NCBI GenBank assembly: GCA_026707185.1
Contig: JAPOXI010000007.1
Location: 1 to 19,754 of the forward strand
DNA from: Chloroflexota bacterium
GTDB taxonomy: Bacteria > Chloroflexota > UBA11872
Direction: 5' to 3'
Length of the DNA: 19,754 bases
The notes below the pieces were generated by a model, which made no database searches, was not told the origin of the DNA, and was given only the letters and a program-made list of their open reading frames with translations. Of the stretch, positions 1 through 6,215 are shown in pieces. Positions within the stretch are counted from its first letter, which is position 1. Each line of letters opens with the position of its first letter. A program made the position numbers and the translations under genes.

Positions 1-1052
1 CCTATAGCTACATGTGGCCGCGGGACGGGGCGCTGGTGGCGGAGGCGCTGATTGGGGCCAACCAACGGGAACTGGCGGGGCGCTTTTTCCAGTTTTGCCG
101 CCGCGCGCTGCAGCCCGGGGGATTCATGCTGCACAAGTACCACCCGGACGGGTCGCCAGGCAGCAGCTGGCACCCCTGGGCCGACGCCAACCGGCAGCGC
201 GTGCTACCGATCCAGGAGGACGAAACGGCGCTGGTGCTGTGGGCGCTGCGTCTCTATAACCAGCGATTCATGGACACCGAGTTCATCCGCAGCGTCTACG
301 CCCCACTGATCAAGGCGTCAGCGGACTTCATGGTCCGCTATCGACATGAGCCGAGCGGACTGCCGGCGGCCTCGTGGGACCTGTGGGAAGAGCGGCTGGG
401 CATTCATACGTTCACGGTTGCCTCGGTGTGGGCTGGATTGGAAGCGGCGGCGGAGTTTGCGGAGGGATTCGGCGAGCTTGACACGGCCTCGCGCTATCGA
501 ACGGCGGCGTCCGAGATTCGGGCCGCGACTCTGGAGCACCTGTACAACGAGGAGCACCGGCGGTTCCTTCGCCGGGTCGAAGTGAACGAGGACGGATCGC
601 TGACGCCGGACCTGAACGTGGACGCCAGTGTGCACGGCGTCTGGCGGTTCGGGATGTTTGACGCGGACGACTCGCGGGTGCGGTCCACGATGGAAAGCGT
701 GCGGGACGAGCTGACGGTGAAGAGCTCGGTGGGCGGTGTGGCGCGTTACCAGAACGACTATTACCACCAGGTCAGCGGCGACATACGGAACGTGCCGGGC
801 AATCCCTGGTTCATCTGCACGCTGTGGCTGGCACAGTGGTATGTGGCGCTGGCGGAATCGGAGGCCGATTTGAAGCCGGCTCGCGAGATCCTAGCCTGGG
901 TGGCGGATCGTGCCCTGCCGAGCGGCACGCTGGCGGAGCAGGTGCATCCCTATTCGGGCGCGCCGCTGAGCGTGAGCCCGCTGACCTGGAGTCATGCGGA
1001 GTTCGCGACCACGGTGCAGAAGTACGCGGAGAAGGCCGCGCAGATCGCCTAG
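1..1052 (+). CDS. GH15 glucoamylase-like glycoside hydrolase, 3' part (5' end outside the window)
   Basis: This is the C-terminal part of an (alpha/alpha)6-barrel family 15 glycoside hydrolase, probably acting on alpha-glucosides such as starch, glycogen or trehalose. The frame is open to the left edge: bases 3–11 read Y-S-Y just before MWPRDGA, so the methionine at 12 is internal and the N-terminal domain lies off the window. Numbering from that Met, the WDLWEERLGIHTFT block (about 122–135) holds the family's catalytic acid, Glu126 or Glu127. LAEQVHPYSGAP followed by PLTWSHAEF (about 307–331) holds the expected catalytic base, Glu309. Both catalytic regions are therefore present. The stop is TAG at 1050–1052. 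The next gene starts 63 nt downstream with no clear terminator between. Substrate specificity cannot be judged without the missing N-terminal domain. Confidence 0.9.
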   Translation, partial: YSYMWPRDGALVAEALIGANQRELAGRFFQFCRRALQPGGFMLHKYHPDGSPGSSWHPWADANRQRVLPIQEDETALVLWALRLYNQRFMDTEFIRSVYAPLIKASADFMVRYRHEPSGLPAASWDLWEERLGIHTFTVASVWAGLEAAAEFAEGFGELDTASRYRTAASEIRAATLEHLYNEEHRRFLRRVEVNEDGSLTPDLNVDASVHGVWRFGMFDADDSRVRSTMESVRDELTVKSSVGGVARYQNDYYHQVSGDIRNVPGNPWFICTLWLAQWYVALAESEADLKPAREILAWVADRALPSGTLAEQVHPYSGAPLSVSPLTWSHAEFATTVQKYAEKAAQIA

Positions 1053-1115
1053 CTTCGGCCCAGCCGACGCAGGGTTGCTAAGGTCGGACCGCACGCGCTC
1101 GACCGGGTCCCCACG

Positions 1116-1493
1116 ATGTCCAGAGCGATCACGATCACGGTTGGCGATATTGAATTGGACGGGGAGTTCAACGACTCGCCGACGGCCGATGTCATCTGGG
1201 ATGCGCTGCCGATTGCGCGGACGGTGAACACGTGGGGGCACGAGTTTTATTTCGACATTGGCGTGCATGCCGACCAGGGGCCGGACGCATCGGACGTGGT
1301 GGAGATCGGGGACCTGGCGTACTGGCCGCCCGGGATGGCGTTCTGCGTGTTCTTTGGTCGGACGCCGGCCAGCCAGGGCAACGAAGTTCGCGCGGCCAGC
1401 CCGGTGAACGTGGTGGGGCGCATCGAGGATCCACCGATCGACGCCCTGCGTCGAGTCCGAACGGGAACGTCAATTCGGATTGAAGCCGCCTAG
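1116..1493 (+). CDS. Cyclophilin-like fold protein, TM1367 type
   Basis: A 125-aa protein of the small cyclophilin-like beta-barrel family typified by Thermotoga TM1367. Family hallmarks appear in order: VNTWGHEFYF (about 39–48), VVEIGDLAYWPPGMAFCVFF (about 63–82), GRTPASQGNEVRAASPVNVV (about 83–102) and a C-terminal strand. The length matches the family, so the gene looks complete. No member I know of has an established function, and peptidyl-prolyl isomerase activity should not be assumed. The ATG at 1116 fits the family N-terminus (ITITVGDIELDGEFNDSP) but has no obvious Shine-Dalgarno sequence. It follows the GH15 gene on the same strand and may be read through from it. Confidence 0.9.
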   Translation: MSRAITITVGDIELDGEFNDSPTADVIWDALPIARTVNTWGHEFYFDIGVHADQGPDASDVVEIGDLAYWPPGMAFCVFFGRTPASQGNEVRAASPVNVVGRIEDPPIDALRRVRTGTSIRIEAA

Positions 1494-1529
1494 CGAATGA
1501 ATGCGGTATGGCCGCCGTACGACCTCGGC

Positions 1530-1558
1530 TTGACCGTTCGCTTATTGTCCGGTACCGT
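1530..1558 (+). promoter_or_regulatory. Putative lexA promoter with embedded LexA operator
   Basis: A -35-like TTGACC (1530–1535) and a -10-like TACCGT (1553–1558) are 17 bp apart. The 15-mer GTTCGCTTATTGTCC (1536–1550) starts right after the -35 and ends two G residues before the -10. The dinB promoter has the same layout with a related 15-mer; over the 29 bp from -35 to -10 the two sites match at 20 positions. The shape GTTC-N7-GTCC recalls the alphaproteobacterial LexA box GTTC-N7-GTTC. Autoregulation by LexA is inferred. The -10 is weak, so its exact position is uncertain. Confidence 0.55.
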
Positions 1559-1645
1559 GCAACTGTAGGATGAGAGTTCGGGCCCGGCGCGCGGCAGGGG
1601 CCGCGCAGACCGGTGGCGCCGAGTTGCGCGTAAGGATGGCTTGCA

Positions 1646-2245
1646 GTGGGCGACCCGCTGACACAACGACAGCATCGTGTGTTGCAGACCATTGAGCGGT
1701 TCCTGCAAGACGAGGGCTATACGCCCAGCGTGCGCGAGATCGGCGCCGTCCTGGGGCTGGCACCCGCGACGGTGCAACAGCACCTGGAAGTGCTGGAGCG
1801 CAAGGGGTACATCCGGCGTTCGGGCCAGTCGCACGGGATTGAGATCCTGAGCGGTGGCGTGCCCGCCGGGGTGGTGAACGTCCCGATCGTGGGCGAGATA
1901 GCCGCGGGCGCGCCAATTGACGCCTACGAAGAGCGGCTGGATACGATCGCCGTAACGGCGGACTTGTCCCCGGACGGCACCGCCTACGCGCTGCGCGTGC
2001 GCGGCGACAGCATGATCGAGGATCACATCTGTGACGGCGACATCGTGCTGGTGGAGCAGGTCGAGACGGTTCGCGACGGTGAGATTGGCGTGGCGATGCT
2101 GGACGACGGATCGGTCACCCTGAAGCGGATCTTTCGGGAGGCCGACCGCGTCCGCCTGCAACCGGCCAACGCCGACATGGCGCCTATCTATGCCGACGAT
2201 GTCCGGGTTCGCGGGCGCGTGACCTCAATCATGCGGCGGCTCTGA
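1646..2245 (+). CDS. lexA: LexA repressor (SOS regulator, self-cleaving)
   Basis: A 199-aa LexA that represses DNA-damage genes and is inactivated by RecA-stimulated self-cleavage. An N-terminal winged helix-turn-helix covers about 5–58, with SVREIGAVLGL and the recognition-helix region PATVQQHLEVLERKGYI. The S24 peptidase domain carries the Ala87–Gly88 scissile bond (EIAAGAPI), the nucleophile Ser122 in RGDSM and the general base Lys160 in VTLKRIF, so all catalytic elements are intact. GTG at 1646 is the start because AAGGA (1632–1636) lies 9 nt upstream; the ATG at 1636 is in another frame. The recognition helix differs from the Bacillus/E. coli type, which fits the unusual operator proposed here. 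A TPR gene follows after 13 nt and is probably cotranscribed. Confidence 0.97.
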   Translation: MGDPLTQRQHRVLQTIERFLQDEGYTPSVREIGAVLGLAPATVQQHLEVLERKGYIRRSGQSHGIEILSGGVPAGVVNVPIVGEIAAGAPIDAYEERLDTIAVTADLSPDGTAYALRVRGDSMIEDHICDGDIVLVEQVETVRDGEIGVAMLDDGSVTLKRIFREADRVRLQPANADMAPIYADDVRVRGRVTSIMRRL

Positions 2246-2258
2246 CGCGACACCGGCT

Positions 2259-2966
2259 GTGGCGGAGATGCAGGATCGCCGCGACGACATTGCGGACCTG
2301 GTTGCCGCCGGCGCCGTAGATGCCGCGGCGCAATGCGCATTGCTCGCCGTGGACGCCGCCGCGCCGGACCCTGCCGCCCGACTCTCGGCGCTGCACCTGG
2401 CCAGCCTGGGGGTGCGCTACACCGCCGAGGGGAATAGCTCGGCCGCGCGCGAGGCCTTTGACCTGGCGCTAGATACGGCAACCGGCGAATCGGGCAACGA
2501 CGATCTGCGGCCGCGGCTCTATCGCAACGTGGCGGCCGCATTGGACGCCGCCGGCCACCACGCGTCGGCCGCACGGTGCCTGGAAACCGCCGTGGAACAT
2601 GGCGCTGACGGCCCGGCCGTATGGCAGGCGTTGGGCCGCACCCGGCTGAAAGCCGGCGACGCGGCGGGCGCGCTGAACGCGCTGGGCCACGCCCAGCGCC
2701 TCAAGCCCAGCGCCGCGCTGACCGCGGACCGCGTGCTGGCCGAGTTAACGGTGGATTCGTCGGCGGCTGCCGCGCATCGCGCGTTGGCCCGACTGGAAGC
2801 GAGCCGGCCGGACCGCGCTTCGGTTCGCTGGGACTTTGCCCTGGCCCGGGCCCATCAATTGGCGGGCAATGGAACGACGGCCTCAGCCGCCTTTCGGCGA
2901 GTGCTGGAACACGCGGACGGCGAACTCGGGGCGCAGGAACTGGCGTTGGCCCGGAGCGGCATCTAG
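2259..2966 (+). CDS. TPR-repeat protein downstream of lexA
   Basis: A 235-aa, alanine-rich, all-helical protein with tetratricopeptide-like repeats, a scaffold fold for protein–protein contacts. Units resembling the TPR consensus are visible around LHLASLGVRYTAEGNSSAAR, RLYRNVAAALDAAGHHASAA, VWQALGRTRLKAGDAAGALN and the RWDFALARAHQLAGNGTTAS repeat near the C-terminus. There is no signal peptide, membrane helix or enzymatic domain, so it should be cytoplasmic. The start is GTG 2259 or ATG 2268; neither has a well-spaced ribosome site. It begins 13 nt after lexA, so the two are probably one transcript, which would place it under SOS control. Its partner is unknown. Confidence 0.8.
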   Translation: MAEMQDRRDDIADLVAAGAVDAAAQCALLAVDAAAPDPAARLSALHLASLGVRYTAEGNSSAAREAFDLALDTATGESGNDDLRPRLYRNVAAALDAAGHHASAARCLETAVEHGADGPAVWQALGRTRLKAGDAAGALNALGHAQRLKPSAALTADRVLAELTVDSSAAAAHRALARLEASRPDRASVRWDFALARAHQLAGNGTTASAAFRRVLEHADGELGAQELALARSGI

Positions 2967-3068
2967 CGGATCGTTCCAGTCCGGCGGGTTGAAAGCTCCT
3001 GTCTGCCGACGCGCGGCGCCCGGAGTGTTGAACGCTTAGAGGGTTGCTCTCCGGACATTGCGATGCGC

Positions 3069-3106
3069 GTTCGTCTTTTGTCCGTACGTCTTTTGTACGG
3101 TATACT
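3069..3106 (+). promoter_or_regulatory. dinB promoter with tandem candidate LexA operators
   Basis: A strong sigma70-type promoter: TTGTCC (3078–3083), 17 bp, TATACT (3101–3106). Over it lie two head-to-tail 15-mers, GTTCGTCTTTTGTCC (3069–3083, covering the -35) and GTACGTCTTTTGTAC (3084–3098, filling the spacer), identical at 13 of 15 positions. The second copy sits exactly where the related 15-mer sits in the lexA promoter. With a start point 6–7 nt after the -10, transcription would begin at or next to the ATG at 3113, giving a leaderless mRNA. LexA binding would block both promoter elements. The operator role is inferred from the shared motif and gene functions. Confidence 0.65.
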
Positions 3107-3112
3107 CCTCGT

Positions 3113-4366
3113 ATGAAGCCAGTAGCCGGTGCGACTCCAACTCGCAGCCGTCTTCCCGATGCGTGGTTGGGTCAGCGCGTGATCATGCATGCGGACATGG
3201 ACGCCTTCTACGCGTCCGTTGAGCAGCGGGAACAGCCGGAGCTTCGGGGACAGCCGGTCATCGTGGGCGGCCCCAGGGATGCGCGGGGGGTTGTGGCGGC
3301 CGCGTCGTATGAAGCTCGCGCCTATGGGATCCGGTCGGCCATGCCGCTGCGCCAGGCTGCCCGACTCTGCCCGCAGGCCGTGTTCGTCCCGGGGCGGATG
3401 CGGCTGTACTCGGACGTCTCCAGTGAGGTGATGCGAATCTTTCGCTCATACTCGCCTCTAGTCGAGCCGCTCTCGCTCGACGAGGCGTTCCTGGACATGA
3501 CGGGCTGCGAGCGACGCCTTGGAGCGCCGCTTGAAATGGCCGACCACGTGCGGGCCGACGTCCGGGCGGCTGTTGATCTACCAATCTCGGTCGGCGTAGC
3601 GACCAACAAGTCCGTCGCGAAGATTGCCTCGACACTGGCCAAACCCGACGGTCGTCGGATTGTGTGCCCCGGCACGGAACAGGAGTTTCTCAACCCGTTG
3701 CCGGTTCGGATGATCTGGGGCATCGGTCCGAAGAGTGACGCCCGCCTGGCCGTGCGCGGGATCCGCACGATCGCCGACCTGGCACGACACGATCCGGAGC
3801 GCATGCGCGAGTTGCGTAAGCCGGCGGCCCGTGCGCGCGGCATTGATGCACGGGACGTGGAGAGCAAACGGACGGCCAAGTCCGTGGGCAATGAGGTGAC
3901 TTTCGGCCGGGACACCGGCGATCAGACCCTGGTTCTGCGGTACCTGCGGCAGCTGGCGGATCACGTGGCGCGTCGTCTGCGAGCCAAGCGTCTTGTCGGC
4001 CGCACGGTCGCGCTGAAGTTGCGATATGCGGACTTTCGCACCATCACGCGGCAAATGACATTGAAGAAGCCGACGGATCAGACCCGGGACGTTTTTGGCG
4101 CTGCACGGGACCTGTTTGTCCGCGTCGCGTCGGACAGGGGCTTCTACCGACTGGTCGGCGTTCACGTAACCGGCATTGCGTCGGCAGCCATGCGCCAGCT
4201 CGAACTTCGTTCAAGGATTGAGCGGGAGCGGCGCCCGCTGGAAATTGCGATGGACCAGGTTCGGGCGCGCTTTGGCGACGCCGCGATAACCCACGCCGCG
4301 TTGCTGGACTCGGCCGCCCGCATGAACAGCGAGCGCTACGCATGGCGTGACGATGTTCTGGGTTGA
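3113..4366 (+). CDS. dinB: DNA polymerase IV (Y-family translesion polymerase)
   Basis: A 417-aa error-prone polymerase that bypasses template lesions. Palm motifs are intact: MHADMDAFYASVE with metal ligand Asp28, SLDEAFLDMTG with Asp123 and Glu124, and VGVATNKSVAKIASTLAKP. The steric-gate region and the GIGPKSDARL helix-hairpin-helix are present, followed by the little finger (about 255–360). ATG 3113 is preferred over the in-frame ATG at 3044 because the longer start would put a strong promoter inside the coding sequence. Two oddities are visible. The segment ERMRELRKPAARARGIDARD looks several residues shorter than the usual thumb sequence. The C-terminal QLELRS sits where a QLxLF-type beta-clamp peptide normally is, with Arg in place of the hydrophobic residue. 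Presumed to be SOS-induced. Confidence 0.96.
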   Translation: MKPVAGATPTRSRLPDAWLGQRVIMHADMDAFYASVEQREQPELRGQPVIVGGPRDARGVVAAASYEARAYGIRSAMPLRQAARLCPQAVFVPGRMRLYSDVSSEVMRIFRSYSPLVEPLSLDEAFLDMTGCERRLGAPLEMADHVRADVRAAVDLPISVGVATNKSVAKIASTLAKPDGRRIVCPGTEQEFLNPLPVRMIWGIGPKSDARLAVRGIRTIADLARHDPERMRELRKPAARARGIDARDVESKRTAKSVGNEVTFGRDTGDQTLVLRYLRQLADHVARRLRAKRLVGRTVALKLRYADFRTITRQMTLKKPTDQTRDVFGAARDLFVRVASDRGFYRLVGVHVTGIASAAMRQLELRSRIERERRPLEIAMDQVRARFGDAAITHAALLDSAARMNSERYAWRDDVLG

Positions 4367-4429
4367 TCCGTTTCGCTGTCGGGATAGCGAACATTCGCTC
4401 GTCGACCGCGGCCGACCGAGGAGTGCCTG

Positions 4430-4987
4430 ATGTCGCGACTACCCGACGACTTCCGCGAATTGTTGCGCGTCGAAGCTGCCAGCGATCAGATCACGGCCGA
4501 GGCCCGCGACGGCGGAGCATCCGGCAGCCGGATGGCAGTGGCCAAGCTCAGCCGGCTCTACCGTTACGCCCTCAGGCACGCGGCCGCCGGCCGGGACCAG
4601 GTGCTTCGTGAAGTAGCCCGCCAGACGCTGCGTCACGGGCCGGCGCACGTGTTGGGCCGCAGGACGCGCGAGGCCCGGCTGTTCGTCAGCTGGGGCCACC
4701 AGGTGCACCGCGAAGTGTTCGCGGCTCGCGCCGGCTTGCGCTTTCAGCCAGGACGGGCGCCGTATGAACTCGTGGCCACCTGGAAGTTCACGTTTCCGGT
4801 CGTCGATCTCGTCCTGTCCGACCTGCATCGGCGGATGCGCGATTACACGCTGGTGGTTGAGGACGGGCCGCGCCGCTACGTGCATGACGGCTGCGGGATC
4901 CGAATGGAATCGAGCACGCCCAGGAGCTACTTCGGAACAACACGACATCTCAACCGACGCGTACCGCCGCTGTTCGCATCGGCGTAG
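4430..4987 (+). CDS. Hypothetical protein downstream of dinB
   Basis: I do not recognise this 185-aa protein. The ATG at 4430 is well supported by GAGGAG (4418–4423) 6 nt upstream. The protein is basic (Arg-rich), with no membrane segment or signal peptide. The N-terminal 90 residues look helical (FRELLRVEAASDQITAEA, VAKLSRLYRYALRHAAAG). The C-terminal half has alternating hydrophobic stretches suggesting strands (ELVATWKFTFPVVDLVLSDL, DYTLVVEDGPRRYVHDG). SWGHQVHREVF has two His residues, but no metal site or known motif can be claimed. It lies 63 nt after dinB on the same strand, so it may share SOS control or have its own promoter. The clean start and ribosome site argue for a real gene. 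Confidence 0.7.
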   Translation: MSRLPDDFRELLRVEAASDQITAEARDGGASGSRMAVAKLSRLYRYALRHAAAGRDQVLREVARQTLRHGPAHVLGRRTREARLFVSWGHQVHREVFAARAGLRFQPGRAPYELVATWKFTFPVVDLVLSDLHRRMRDYTLVVEDGPRRYVHDGCGIRMESSTPRSYFGTTRHLNRRVPPLFASA

Positions 4988-5043
4988 GCGCTGGGAATCG
5001 GGTCGCCAGCGCTTCGAGAGTTGAGGGTGCTGACGGCTTGCGG

Positions 5044-5052
5044 TGCTACCAT
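5044..5052 (+). promoter_or_regulatory. Possible extended -10 promoter of the SbcD/SbcC-like operon
   Basis: TGCTACCAT reads as an extended -10 (TGn followed by TACCAT at 5047–5052), with a loose TTGAGG 20 bp upstream (5021–5026). It lies in the 130-nt gap after the previous gene and would start transcription near 5059. That supports a downstream start (5118) for the next gene rather than the GTG at 5043. The match is weak and rests on position alone. Confidence 0.3.
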
Positions 5053-5117
5053 CGACGGCATCAGGCCGTGCGAACTGTGCAGCCTGTAACACGGGAGGCA
5101 AGGATGAGCTTGTCTCC

Positions 5118-6215
5118 GTGCGCATTGTTCGGCCTCCGGAAGGACGCGCCCGTCTCGCAGTAGCGGCCGGGTTTCGGCTCGGCGCGCGGCCGGCGGCGCT
5201 TGCGCCGTCTCAGCAAGACCGCTTCTGTTCTCTCGCGCAACGCGCCTTCGCCGGTGTTCTGCATCAAGCGGCGAGCGCCGGGTGCCAGGCCGTCGTCTGC
5301 GGTGGGGGGTTGTTCGCCGACACGGTGCCGTCGCTGGAACACGTACGCGCCGCCATGGCGCCGCTGGGGTCAGCGCGACGCGCGGGCATGACGATCATCG
5401 CTACCGGCGATTCGGCAGACCAGGACACGGACGGAACCAGCTTCCTCGCCGACGTTGGGCTGATTGACACGGTGCTGGACGCGCCAGGTCCCGACACGAC
5501 GCTGATCTCCGCCGCGAATCTGCAGATTGCCCTCGTGACCGGCGATTCGCGCGGAGATCTGGACGGGGCGGATCTGGTCGTCGCGCTGGACACTCCGGGG
5601 CACGATGCCGGTGAACCCGCGGCGATGGCCGCCAATGCCGACGTGGTGATCGACACACGCGCATGCCAGGCCGCGTTCGATCGCCTGGGAGATGTTCCGG
5701 TGATTCAAACAGGCTGGGCGGGGCCGTCGTTCGAGCGCGACACACAGCCGGGGTTCGTGGTGCTGGACGTCGATCCGCGTGACGGCGTGGTTCCAAGCTT
5801 CGTCGAGACTGCCGCGATTCGGCCCGCTCAACTGATGATCGACTCACCGCAGACTGGCAGCGAGATTGATCGCCTGATCGCCCCGGAGTTGGGCGCCGTC
5901 GGAATCCTGGACGTGAAGATTCAAGGTCCGGTGCCACGCTCGGTCTGGCATGACGCCGATCCCGAGGGGCTGATCGATCGCGCCGCCGCGGCGGGCACGC
6001 TGCTGCGACTCGACATTGACGGGATGGTCATCGTCGAAACGGCGAGCGAAACCGGACTTCCAGAGCGTCCATCCTTCCTGGTCAATGCACGGCGGGTCAG
6101 CGAGCGACTGCTGACAGCCGCCGATGATGACATCGAACGAGACGTTGTGGCTGCCGCCCGCTCGCGCATCGTCGAGATTGCCCGACGCCGTGAGCCGACA
6201 AAGGTTGTCACGTGA
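5118..6215 (+). CDS. SbcD/YhaO-like metallophosphoesterase homologue with degenerate active site
   Basis: A 365-aa protein that aligns along its length with SbcD/Mre11-type nucleases, but the metal ligands appear lost. Where the family has a D-x-H-x-G strand, it reads AAGFRLGARP (Asp to Gly18, His to Arg20). The GDLFD position reads GGGLFAD (Asp to Gly64), GNHD reads GDSA (97–100), the LLHG His is Thr141, and the GHxH motif is replaced by T180-R-A-C183. Flanking family features persist: VPVIQTGWAGPSF then PGFVVLDVD, and a C-terminal VKIQGPVPRSVW segment like the SbcD capping region. GTG 5118 is my start, chosen to begin just before the first core strand; GTG 5043 is an alternative. The stop overlaps the next GTG by 4 nt, so the two products are probably made together. 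Catalysis by the usual mechanism looks impossible. The alignment was made by eye. Confidence 0.7.
   Translation: MRIVRPPEGRARLAVAAGFRLGARPAALAPSQQDRFCSLAQRAFAGVLHQAASAGCQAVVCGGGLFADTVPSLEHVRAAMAPLGSARRAGMTIIATGDSADQDTDGTSFLADVGLIDTVLDAPGPDTTLISAANLQIALVTGDSRGDLDGADLVVALDTPGHDAGEPAAMAANADVVIDTRACQAAFDRLGDVPVIQTGWAGPSFERDTQPGFVVLDVDPRDGVVPSFVETAAIRPAQLMIDSPQTGSEIDRLIAPELGAVGILDVKIQGPVPRSVWHDADPEGLIDRAAAAGTLLRLDIDGMVIVETASETGLPERPSFLVNARRVSERLLTAADDDIERDVVAAARSRIVEIARRREPTKVVT

Noticed and set aside
3020..3054. CCGGAG/CTCCGG pair as a terminator after the TPR gene
   Set aside because: It has only a 6-bp stem with a 23-nt loop and no following T-run.
3044..3112. Upstream in-frame ATG 3044 as the DinB start
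   Set aside because: The added 23 residues are encoded by the tandem repeat and promoter, and the DinB core begins well after 3113.
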